Assembly: GCA_963764685.1 (NCBI GenBank) | Contig: CAVXTT010000021.1 | Location: 186,001 to 250,000 of the forward strand | DNA: 64,000 nt | Direction of reading: 5' to 3' | From: CAVXTT01 sp963764685 | GTDB lineage: Bacteria; Bacteroidota; Ignavibacteria; Ignavibacteriales; Ignavibacteriaceae | Part shown: piece after piece, positions 57,346 to 64,000 of the stretch | How the letters are laid out: every line of letters starts with the position of its first letter | How positions within the stretch are numbered: position 1 is the first letter of the stretch | Translations under genes and position numbers: made by a program | Notes under the pieces: generated by a model | Databases searched by the model: none | Told to the model about the DNA's origin: nothing | The model's input: only the letters and a program-made list of their open reading frames with translations

Positions 57346-57430
57346 AGTACGATGGTATGAGAAAGTTCGATGGTACGATTGTACGATGGTTCGATAGTAA
57401 TGTAAGGAACGCTCAGTGAGCGTTCCGCTT
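57346..57430 (+). repeat. Octamer array plus GGAACGCTCA palindrome
   Basis: tacgatggtatgagaaag..tcgatggtacgattgtacga and more units (57346-57395), followed by the perfect 21-bp palindrome ggaacgctcagtgagcgttcc at 57406-57426. The same order as at 42591-42525 (read on the minus strand) and 57915-57980. No adjacent gene stop here. Confidence 0.85.
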
Positions 57431-57914
57431 GCGCCACCTGTCCATATAGAATTTTCTCTTTCTTAAAATTCATACATTTATTCATACAATCATCCATTCC
57501 TCCATTCATCCAATTTCCTGTTGTCTGCCTCAAATTGGCCAGATAAAGGCCTTCCCCTTTTACTCAGATCCGCTTCTGACGGTACCCAAATCCTACTCAA
57601 CTTCGGGAAATTTCTGTATGTGGACCGTAGGTGGGTCAGATTTGGACCATGTTTGTAGCGGATGTATTGGCATTTAATATGGCCAATTACTGGCTAATTT
57701 GTTCCAAAATTGAACTTTTTACAAACATTTTATTAACACCGTACTAACAAATCGCTACAGATATATAATTCAAGTCTTGCTAAAGCTTTGTAAAGAGCAT
57801 GCTGCTGTATTAAAACAGACAGCTCCAAGGGCTTTATAAGACGTGAGCAAGCTGTTTACAAGCTGTCTAGAACCAGGTGTTAGACGAAGTGTTAATGAAG
57901 TGGTTTTTATAAAA

Positions 57915-57980
57915 AGTTCGATGGTACGATAGTACGATGGTGCAAAACGCAAAATGTAAGGAACGCTCAGTGAGCGTTCC
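57915..57980 (+). repeat. Octamer array plus GGAACGCTCA palindrome, second copy
   Basis: agttcgatggtacgatagta, then tgtaaggaacgctcagtgag with the same palindrome as 57406-57426 at 57960-57980. The 57431-57914 stretch between the copies has no supported gene. Confidence 0.85.
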
Positions 57981-58019
57981 GCTTTGGGCACCCAACCCAG
58001 ATATCGTTCCGCTGAGTGC

Positions 58020-58300
58020 ACCGTGTGAGATTGCTTCATTCGAAGACTCCATCGCAATAACAACATTTATTCATACATTCATCCATTACTCCATCCATCC
58101 ATTCCTCAGGGCGTGAGATTGCTTCATTCGAAGAACTACTTCGCACTGACAATATTTATTCATACATTCATCCAACCATCCATCCATCCATTCCTCAGTG
58201 CGTGAGATTGCTTCAGTCGAAGACTCCTTCGCAATGACAACATTTTATTCATACATTCATCCATTCCTCCATTCATCCAATCATCCATTTCTCTTAATTT
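58020..58300. repeat. Three tandem units of about 88 bp
   Basis: Each unit starts gtgagattgcttca and contains a tcgaaga...cttcgcaatga-type hairpin (related to the GIY-YIG arms), followed by caacatttattcatacattc and catcc/cattcc runs. Units begin near 58025, 58113 and 58202. The third merges into non-repeated DNA before 58422. No gene is visible. Confidence 0.85.
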
Positions 58301-58422
58301 CCTTGTTCCTGTTAGTTTCGTTAATTTTATAGATTAAATTTTTTTAATGTGAGTATTTTGATTCCTGTTTATATAAAAAGACCGATAGTTAAGGGGAAAG
58401 CTAAATTGCCGGAAAGTTCTGA

Positions 58423-59382
58423 ATGAGAAAATTAGCCGTTGTTGCGCTCGGGGGTAATGCATTGCTTAGGGGCAACGAAGCAGGTTTAATCCAGCAGCAG
58501 GAGAAAAATGCCTACACCACCTGCCGGAACCTTATCCCGCTGATCAAAGAAAATTATTCGCTTGTAATTACGCACGGCAATGGCCCCCAGGTTGGTAATA
58601 TTCTTTTAAGGAATGAAGCGGGGTATAAAGAATATAAGATACCAAAGATGCCGCTGGATATATGCGTTGCCGACTCCCAGGGAGGAATCGGGTATATGAT
58701 AGAACGGCAGCTGAAAAATCTTCTTGCAGAAAATAAAATAAGAAGAAATGTTATTACGATAGTTACCGAGATCCTCGTCGATATTAATGATCCCGCTTTT
58801 AAGAATCCCACTAAGCCTGTAGGTGCATTTTTCCTGAAGGAAGAAGCCGATCTCCTGGCTAGGATCAATCCCGGGTGGATATTCAGAGAGGATCCCCGCA
58901 AGAGAGGCTGGCGCAGGGTTGTTGCATCTCCCAAGCCGATAGATATTTTAAACAGGAAGATCATAAGGGACCTTGCCCATAAAGGAAATATCATTATTGC
59001 CGCAGGCGGCGGGGGCATCCCTGTATATAAAGATGAGAAGAATATGCTGCAGGGAATTGAAGCAGTGATCGATAAAGACCTTGCATCCTCACTGCTGGCA
59101 CGCGAAATAGAGGCGGATGAATTTTTTATACTGACGGATATCCCCAAGGTCTATGTAAGTTTTCATAAGCCCGGTCAGAAGCCTATCGATTCGATTACAG
59201 CCGATGAGGCACAGGCACTGATGGAGCAGGGAGAGTTTGCAGAGGGAAGTATGGGTCCCAAGATACAGGCAGCAATAGAATTTGTTTCCCACGGAGGGAA
59301 AGAAACAATTATTACCGAAGCAGCAATGCTTGCCGATAAGAACGGCGGTACAAGAATTAAAGCAATAACCAAGGAGAATTAA
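58423..59382 (+). CDS. arcC: Carbamate kinase
   Basis: Interconverts carbamoyl phosphate + ADP with carbamate + ATP, the ATP-yielding last step of arginine/citrulline (or agmatine, purine) fermentation. 319 residues: LAVVALGGNALLRGNEAGLI, ITHGNGPQVGNILLRNEAGY, DSQGGIGYMIERQLKNLLAE, RGWRRVVASPKPIDILNRKI, IAAGGGGIPVYKDEKNMLQG, LEADEFFILTDIPKVYVSF. All match family amino acid kinase motifs. ATG at 58423 after GGAAAG. The next gene starts at the base after its stop. Confidence 0.96.
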   Translation: MRKLAVVALGGNALLRGNEAGLIQQQEKNAYTTCRNLIPLIKENYSLVITHGNGPQVGNILLRNEAGYKEYKIPKMPLDICVADSQGGIGYMIERQLKNLLAENKIRRNVITIVTEILVDINDPAFKNPTKPVGAFFLKEEADLLARINPGWIFREDPRKRGWRRVVASPKPIDILNRKIIRDLAHKGNIIIAAGGGGIPVYKDEKNMLQGIEAVIDKDLASSLLAREIEADEFFILTDIPKVYVSFHKPGQKPIDSITADEAQALMEQGEFAEGSMGPKIQAAIEFVSHGGKETIITEAAMLADKNGGTRIKAITKEN

Positions 59383-60315
59383 ATGGCAGTAAATATGAAA
59401 GGCAGAAGCCTTATTGAAATCCATCATCTGACTGAAGAAGAGATATGGCAGATATTTGACCTGAGCAGAGCACTTAAAATGAAAAGATTAACAGGAGAAC
59501 CGCACCGGCTGCTTGAAGGTAAGAAGCTGGGAATGATCTTCTCCAAACCGTCGACAAGGACAAGAGTGTCATTTGAGGTGGGGATCTATGAGCTCGGGGG
59601 AATGGGACTTTATTTTAACCAGAATGACCTGCAGCTTAAGAAAAGCGAGAACATTCACGATACTGCCAAAGTCCTTTCAAGATATCTCGACGGGATAATG
59701 ATAAGAACATTCGACCACCAGGATGTTATCGACCTCGCAAAGTATGGAAGCATTCCTGTAATAAACGGCTTAACGGATCTGCATCATCCCTGCCAGGTGC
59801 TCGCCGATCTTTTTACTATCCTTGAAAAGAGAAATACATTGAGAGGATTAAAGATGGCTTACCTGGGGGACGGTAACAATATGGCACACAGCCTTCTTCA
59901 TGGGTGTTCGAAAGTAGGCATGGACATAGCTATTGCGAGTCCTTCCGGCTACAAGCCTGCTAAACAGATTGTTGAGGAATCAAAAGCCAATGCAAAATAC
60001 TTCGGCAGTAAAATCGAAATACTGGATGATCCTGTTAAGGCAGTTAAGAATGCCGATATAATCTACACCGATGTATGGGCAAGTATGGGACAGGAGAAGG
60101 AAGCTGTCGAAAGGAAAAAAATATTTATGAAATACCAGGTTAATCCTAAGCTTGTAAAAAATGCAAAGGATGATTACATCTTTATGCACTGCCTCCCTGC
60201 CCACCGCGGCGATGAAGTTGTAGATGAAGTTGCCGATTCACTAAACTCGGTGATCTTTGATGAAGCAGAAAACCGTCTGCATGTGCAGAAAGCTGTAATG
60301 GCTCTTTTAATGTAA
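59383..60315 (+). CDS. argF: Ornithine carbamoyltransferase
   Basis: Transfers carbamoyl phosphate to ornithine, or runs backwards to release it. 310 residues: carbamoyl-phosphate site FSKPSTRTRVSFEVGIYELG, TDLHHPCQVLADLFTILEKR, KMAYLGDGNNMAHSLLHGCS, and the ornithine site MHCLPAHRGDEVVDEV. Directly adjoining carbamate kinase suggests a catabolic, ATP-yielding use (citrulline to ornithine plus carbamoyl phosphate). No arginine deiminase (arcA) or other arg gene is in the window, so an anabolic role is also open. Confidence 0.95.
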   Translation: MAVNMKGRSLIEIHHLTEEEIWQIFDLSRALKMKRLTGEPHRLLEGKKLGMIFSKPSTRTRVSFEVGIYELGGMGLYFNQNDLQLKKSENIHDTAKVLSRYLDGIMIRTFDHQDVIDLAKYGSIPVINGLTDLHHPCQVLADLFTILEKRNTLRGLKMAYLGDGNNMAHSLLHGCSKVGMDIAIASPSGYKPAKQIVEESKANAKYFGSKIEILDDPVKAVKNADIIYTDVWASMGQEKEAVERKKIFMKYQVNPKLVKNAKDDYIFMHCLPAHRGDEVVDEVADSLNSVIFDEAENRLHVQKAVMALLM

Positions 60316-60336
60316 TCAACTTTTATTTATATGACG

Positions 60337-60378
60337 GGGCTGTCCTTAATGCAAACCTAAGGACAGCCCTTTCATTTT
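60337..60378 (+). terminator. Strong rho-independent terminator after argF
   Basis: GGGCTGTCCTTA and TAAGGACAGCCC form a perfect 12-bp stem with a 9-nt loop, followed by TTTCATTTT. Confidence 0.93.
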
Positions 60379-60399
60379 AGCAGAGCGGGAACAACAACG

Positions 60400-61176
60400 A
60401 TGGACCTCAATAACAAAGTAGTTCTTATAACTGGCGCATCCAGCGGCATAGGTTATGCAATAGCAGAAAAGCTTGCCGGAAAGAACTGCAGTCTCATACT
60501 CCTTGCAAGAAGAATAGATATTCTCGGGAAGTTTCTGCAGGAAAATAATTTTCCTGAAAGCAGAGGGGCGGCTTTCAAATGCGATGTTACCGACCCGCTC
60601 CAGGTAAAGGAAGCCATTCACTCCGGATGGAATAAATTCGGAAGGATAGATGCAGCAATACTTAACGCAGGGGTAAGCTGCGAGAAATATAGAATTTTAA
60701 TCCTGCAACAGGCAGACATATTATGGAAGTTAACTTTAACGGGGTTGTAAATTGTCTGCAGGAGATAATTCCTCCTATGAAGAAACAGGGATACGGAATA
60801 ATTGCAGGTGTTTCCTCACTGGCTGAGGGAAGAGGGTTTCCGAGAAGCGGATTTTATTCTGTCAGCAAGGCTGCGCTTAGCATACTTCTGGAGAGCTTAA
60901 GAGTGGAGCTAAGGCCGTCAGGAATAAAAGTGACTAACCATAAAGCCCGGATTTGTCCGTACACCTATGACAGAAAAGAACGAATTCGATATGCCCTTCC
61001 TGATGGATGCTGATAAAGCTGCAGGGATAATAATCAGGGGAATAGAAAAAGAGAAGAGCATTATTCAGTTCCCTTTACCCACGGTAATTGGAGCCAAGTT
61101 ATTAAAGATTATTCCGGATTTTTTATTTGAATTTCTGGTGAGTATGCACATCAAGGCGGTTTACGAGGAAGAGTGA
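60400..61176 (+). CDS. Short-chain dehydrogenase/reductase (two frameshifts)
   Basis: NAD(P)-dependent oxidoreductase, about 258 residues after joining frames. Cofactor site VVLITGASSGIGYAIAEKLA (TGxxxGIG), DAAILNAGVS (NAG), catalytic SSLAEGRGFPRSGFYSVSKA with Ser, Tyr and Lys, then KPGFVRTPMTEKNEFDMPF after the third frame begins. Shifts near 60690 (before NFNPATGRHIMEVNFNGVV) and near 60940 (after SGIKVT). Substrate unknown. No operon partner: terminators lie on both sides. Confidence 0.88.
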
Positions 61177-61224
61177 CCACATAGAATCATAGAAAATACA
61201 TAAAGCACATAGCTTTTAAAGTAA

Positions 61225-61256
61225 AAAACCGGAACAGCTCTGTTCCGGTTTTTTTT
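61225..61256. terminator. Strong terminator (bidirectional)
   Basis: AAAACCGGAACAG with CTGTTCCGGTTTT, then eight T on the plus strand; the minus strand also has a T-rich run. It serves both the SDR gene and the convergent beta-barrel gene. Confidence 0.92.
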
Positions 61257-61279
61257 ATTATAACTTGATTTAAGATTTT

Positions 61280-61867
61280 TTATCTGAAGAATACCGTCCA
61301 GCCGGCAGTTAGTGCAAACTGGTCATACCCGTTTCTTTCATCTGCATTCTCAGGGTCGAGCGTGATCATCATATACTGCAATCCTACATTCAATAAACTA
61401 TTGCCGCCTAATTCTACCTTGATACCTCCTCTTGCACCGTAGCTGAGACCGCTTCTATCAACTGTTATAATTTCACCAGCTACGTTCTGGTCATCGCTGC
61501 TTGTATTATAACCGATCCTCCCCTCGATAAAGGGGATGATATTTGATCCGGTCATAAAATTATAAGCAGGGGCAAGAAAAATTCCGAAGGTTGAATTAGA
61601 ATAGTCGCCGAGACTGCTTGAACTAAAAATAGGTATCAGACCAAGTTCAAAACCGTCAGTTATGAAATATCCGATATATGGTTCAAGCGTAAAATCTGTC
61701 TGTGAGTCATCAGCAGATTCGCCGTTAGTAACATCTGTAGTACTGCTGAACCCGATACTGCCGCCTGTTTCCCAGATACCCTTTTTAGCAAAGGTGTGGG
61801 AAGTCTGGGCACCTGCAGCAAACGAGAACACCAGCACCGCGAGAACAATGTAAGAGAACATTTTCAT
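61280..61867 (-). CDS. Small outer-membrane beta-barrel (porin-like/OMP_b-brl) protein
   Basis: 195 residues. Signal peptide MKMFSYIVLAVLVFSFAAGA, then amphipathic strands (GIWETGGSIGFSSTTD, TDFTLEPYIGYFITDGFELG, STFGIFLAPAYNFMTGSNII, PFIEGRIGYNTSSDD, GLSYGARGGIKVELGGN) and a terminal ALTAGWTVFFR. It resembles small OmpA-like/outer-membrane beta-barrel proteins; the function is unknown. Single gene with its own promoter region. Confidence 0.78.
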   Translation of the reverse strand: MKMFSYIVLAVLVFSFAAGAQTSHTFAKKGIWETGGSIGFSSTTDVTNGESADDSQTDFTLEPYIGYFITDGFELGLIPIFSSSSLGDYSNSTFGIFLAPAYNFMTGSNIIPFIEGRIGYNTSSDDQNVAGEIITVDRSGLSYGARGGIKVELGGNSLLNVGLQYMMITLDPENADERNGYDQFALTAGWTVFFR

Positions 61868-62090
61868 AAGAGCTCCTTAATTAGTGATTATTAATTTGTC
61901 ATCTCCTGAACTTTTTAATACCGCTTCAACAGCACCGGAGATAGAAGTTAAGTTCAATTTCTAAAACGCTAATTTTATTGGAACGCCTTAGTAATTATAC
62001 TGATTTTTCCCCAGAAACAAAGTGAAGGATATCGCAGATGGAGGAGAATTATTTTTTAAGAGAGATGTTACTATACTACGTATCTATATA

Positions 62091-62174
62091 CAGCATTCCG
62101 AGATAAGCATCCTGAAGGAAGCTTCAAGAAAAAAATACAATGCGTTGCCTTCAACCGGTTTGGAACCGGTTGAT
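62091..62174 (+). repeat. 84-bp direct repeat, copy A
   Basis: Starts cagcattccgagataagcat and ends with the palindrome caaccggtt-tgg-aaccggttg. Identical to 62434-62517 as far as I can see. Confidence 0.95.
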
Positions 62175-62207
62175 CCTGAGAGGCAGTAAAAAATAAGACC
62201 ATCTAAC

Positions 62208-62420
62208 AATTGTGTCTCGCTAGCACCCCGTTTGGAACGGGGCGAGGGAGAATAATTCACGAGAGAATTTTACAATCATCTCCTTCCTGATATTTAAATC
62301 CTGAACATATTTATTATTTATTAATACTGAGTAATTCGTACAAATATATTATTAAATCTCCATTCATCATCCCTCACCCAGCTAAGGAAGCAGGGTGCTA
62401 GCGAGACAATTATGCTGCAT
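62208..62420. repeat. Inverted pair of TCTCGCTAGCACCC elements between the direct repeats
   Basis: aattgtgtctcgctagcacc at about 62208 and its inverse ggtgctagcgagacaatt at about 62395 flank 150 bp of AT-rich DNA. They lie inside the two 84-bp direct repeats, giving a nested symmetric island. Confidence 0.75.
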
Positions 62421-62433
62421 TTTTCTGTTTGCA

Positions 62434-62517
62434 CAGCATTCCGAGATAAGCATCCTGAAGGAAGCTTCAAGAAAAAAATACAATGCGTTGCCTTCAACCG
62501 GTTTGGAACCGGTTGAT
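62434..62517 (+). repeat. 84-bp direct repeat, copy B
   Basis: Second copy of 62091-62174, 259 bp downstream. The rest of the 61868-62724 gap holds no supported gene. Confidence 0.95.
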
Positions 62518-62724
62518 TACCTCCTTCCTGATATCTAATCTTGAATATCCGGAAACACCCTCCCGGGCGCAATGATATTTTGCAGCTCAATCACTAAATT
62601 CTTACTAAAGGATTTTCTCCGCAGGTTAAAATAATTGAGCAGTTTTAGTTAATTTAACAGTATATGTTTGGGGACTTTTTATATTATACTAAGAGGATTC
62701 TTTCAATAACTTATCATTCTTTCA

Positions 62725-64000
62725 ATGAAGAAATTTGAATTTAAGCCATTTTCAGAAATGACCCCTGCCGACTATGCTGAGGTTGGATTTAAATCAGGAT
62801 TAGAAATACATCAGCAGCTGCTTACAGAGAAAAAATTATTCTGCAGATGCCCCGCCGGTAAATACAGCGAAACTTATGATGCCGAAATATTACGTCATAT
62901 GAGACCTACTCTTTCAGAGCTAGGAGAGTATGACGGTACCGCACTCATGGAATTCAAAACAAAGAAAAATATTATATACAGGATCAAGAGGGAAACTGTC
63001 TGCACATACGAAATGGATGACACTCCTCCTTTCCTTATGAATGATGATGCACTTGATGCTGCGGTGGGAATAGGCATGTTGTTCAAATGTAATATTGTCG
63101 ATGAAATTCATATTGCAAGAAAACAATATCTCGATGGAAGCATACCTACCGGGTTCCAGCGCACTGCAATATTTGCGCTCGACGGCTCGATTCCCTACCA
63201 CGGCAGGGAGATCAGCATTATCCAGATGTCAATTGAAGAGGATTCCTGCAGGGAAGTCAGCGACTTCGGACACGACAGGGTTTATCTTACCGACAGATTA
63301 GGTATGCCGCTTATTGAAACTGTTACAGGTCCCGATATGAAGACCCCGCAGGAAGTCGCCGAGGTCGTTGATATCTGCAGACAGCTTGTCAGATCGACCG
63401 GCAAGGTAAGAGCCGGAATAGGCTGCGCCAGGCAGGATGTTAATGTTAGTGTTGATGGTGGAACACGCATCGAGATTAAAGGTGTTCATAAATTAACAGC
63501 TATCCCGCTGCTTACATATAATGAAGCAATGCGCCAATGGAATTTATTGAAGCTCAGGGAGGAGCTTAATTCAAGGGGTATTACAAAAGAAACCTTTAAA
63601 GCACATTCGGATACAATTACTAAGTTTATCAGGAAAACAAATTATCAGCCTATAAGGCTGGCGCTTAACCAGGGATATATCGTTAAATGTGTTGTACTTA
63701 AAGGTTACAAGGATATCCTCCATTGGAAGACCCAGACAGATACTTATTTCTCCCGCGAAATATCCGACCGTGTAAGGGTGGTTGCCTGTCTTACGCATCT
63801 GCCTAATATTGTTCATTCCGACAGCAAGGGTGATACGCTCAGTTCTGCGGAATGGCAGAATATCAGGAAGGCACTCAATGCAGAGAACGGCGATTGTATA
63901 GTTCTTGTATGGGGAAATGAACAGGATACTGCAACTGCAGTCAATGAAATTATTATCCGTGCAAAAGAAGCTGCCATCGGTATTCCTTCAGAAACACGAC
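62725..64000 (+). CDS. gatE: Glu-tRNA(Gln) amidotransferase subunit E (GatE), 3' end cut by window edge
   Basis: 425 codons, open to the window end. GatE, with GatD, converts Glu-tRNA(Gln) to Gln-tRNA(Gln). Typical GatE start: TPADYAEVGFKSGLEIHQQL then LFCRCPAG. Further RRETVCTYEMDDTPPFLM-like text (here IKRETVCTYEMDDTPPF), QYLDGSIPTGFQRTAIFALD, ISIIQMSIEEDSCREVS, and the RQDVNVSV...RIEIKGVHKLTAIP block. It is RQDVNVSV rather than the GatB type RCDANVSV, and the GAD-like insertion starts about residue 330 (VLKGYKDILHWKT). ATG at 62725 has a weak ribosome site. GatD is not in view. Confidence 0.88.
   Translation, partial: MKKFEFKPFSEMTPADYAEVGFKSGLEIHQQLLTEKKLFCRCPAGKYSETYDAEILRHMRPTLSELGEYDGTALMEFKTKKNIIYRIKRETVCTYEMDDTPPFLMNDDALDAAVGIGMLFKCNIVDEIHIARKQYLDGSIPTGFQRTAIFALDGSIPYHGREISIIQMSIEEDSCREVSDFGHDRVYLTDRLGMPLIETVTGPDMKTPQEVAEVVDICRQLVRSTGKVRAGIGCARQDVNVSVDGGTRIEIKGVHKLTAIPLLTYNEAMRQWNLLKLREELNSRGITKETFKAHSDTITKFIRKTNYQPIRLALNQGYIVKCVVLKGYKDILHWKTQTDTYFSREISDRVRVVACLTHLPNIVHSDSKGDTLSSAEWQNIRKALNAENGDCIVLVWGNEQDTATAVNEIIIRAKEAAIGIPSETR

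Noticed and set aside
57306..58066. Several short open frames in the repeat-rich gap
   Set aside because: They are translations of the octamer arrays and palindromes and share no protein-like conservation.
58554..59147. 197-codon open frame opposite carbamate kinase
   Set aside because: Antisense to conserved kinase motifs; no support of its own.
62725..64000. GatB as the identity of the last gene
   Set aside because: The RQDVNVSV/RIEIKGV block and the insertion after about residue 330 fit GatE and not GatB.
1..64000. tRNA, rRNA, transposase or phage genes
   Set aside because: I looked for cloverleaf/TPsiC-type sequence and known mobile-element proteins by eye and saw none; a covariance-model scan would be needed to exclude short RNAs.

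Overview
The window looks like a chromosomal piece of a member of the Ignavibacteria or a close relative in the Bacteroidota/Chlorobi (FCB) assemblage. Three secreted proteins end in a type IX secretion sorting domain with the NYPNPFNPSTTIKF-type signature common in that group. Other signs are a periplasmic/outer-membrane protein set, a trimeric [FeFe]-hydrogenase, KaiBC without KaiA, HslUV and RpoN. No rRNA, tRNA, CRISPR array, transposase or phage gene was seen. About 15 genes are split by one or more single-base frameshifts while both halves keep family motifs. Most of these look like long-read indel errors rather than true pseudogenes, and I annotate the full span as one gene.

Layout. 1-3.5 kb (minus): an envelope cluster of lolA, a YbhN-like membrane protein, a small outer-membrane protein, uppP and a periplasmic cyclophilin (cut by the window edge). 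3.7-9.4 kb (plus): VOC enzyme, glycogen phosphorylase, YtxH-like and YjbR-like proteins, a REP-like repeat island and an EamA transporter. 9.4-9.9 kb: a four-helix-bundle (S23) gene between two inverted octamer arrays. 9.9-15.3 kb (minus): response regulator, NuoE-like, NuoF-like and HydA hydrogenase subunits, then a terminator and a membrane histidine kinase. 15.4-22.7 kb: two tandem gingipain-like C25 peptidases with T9SS tails. 22.7-23.5 kb: a response regulator overlapping a stand-alone HATPase piece. 23.9-27.9 kb: hydF diverging from hydG-hydE, the H-cluster maturases. 28.2-34.3 kb: pyrophosphatase, Na+/H+ antiporter-like protein, proS and a T9SS M14 carboxypeptidase. 34.3-38.3 kb: a tightly overlapped kaiC-kaiB-kaiB-histidine kinase operon. 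38.4-46.2 kb: OPT oligopeptide transporter, rsmI, a GIY-YIG gene lying between 48-bp inverted repeats, and two POT/MFS-type transporters around a tandem repeat block. 47.2-51.1 kb: etfB-etfA-acyl-CoA dehydrogenase, with very dense frameshifts. 51.4-57.3 kb: outer-membrane protein, hslU, hslV, a methyltransferase, rpoN and a DUF3109 protein. 57.3-58.4 kb: repeat island. 58.4-61.9 kb: carbamate kinase, ornithine carbamoyltransferase, SDR and a beta-barrel protein. 62.0-62.5 kb: repeat pair. 62.7-64.0 kb: the start of a GatE-type amidotransferase subunit, a family best known from archaea.

How the genes fit together (inference): secreted C25 and M14 peptidases, OPT/POT-like uptake, Etf/acyl-CoA dehydrogenase, carbamate kinase with ornithine carbamoyltransferase, and an NADH-linked [FeFe]-hydrogenase with all three maturases suggest anaerobic or facultative peptide and amino-acid fermentation with H2 as electron sink. 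The KaiBC operon, several two-component parts and a possible sigma-54 promoter supply timing and regulation.

The strongest leads for unusual biology are the KaiC with a long C-terminal coiled coil and two KaiBs, the bacterial GatE, the GIY-YIG and S23 genes embedded in inverted repeats, and a modular repeat family that repeatedly begins right after stop codons in the same orientation.
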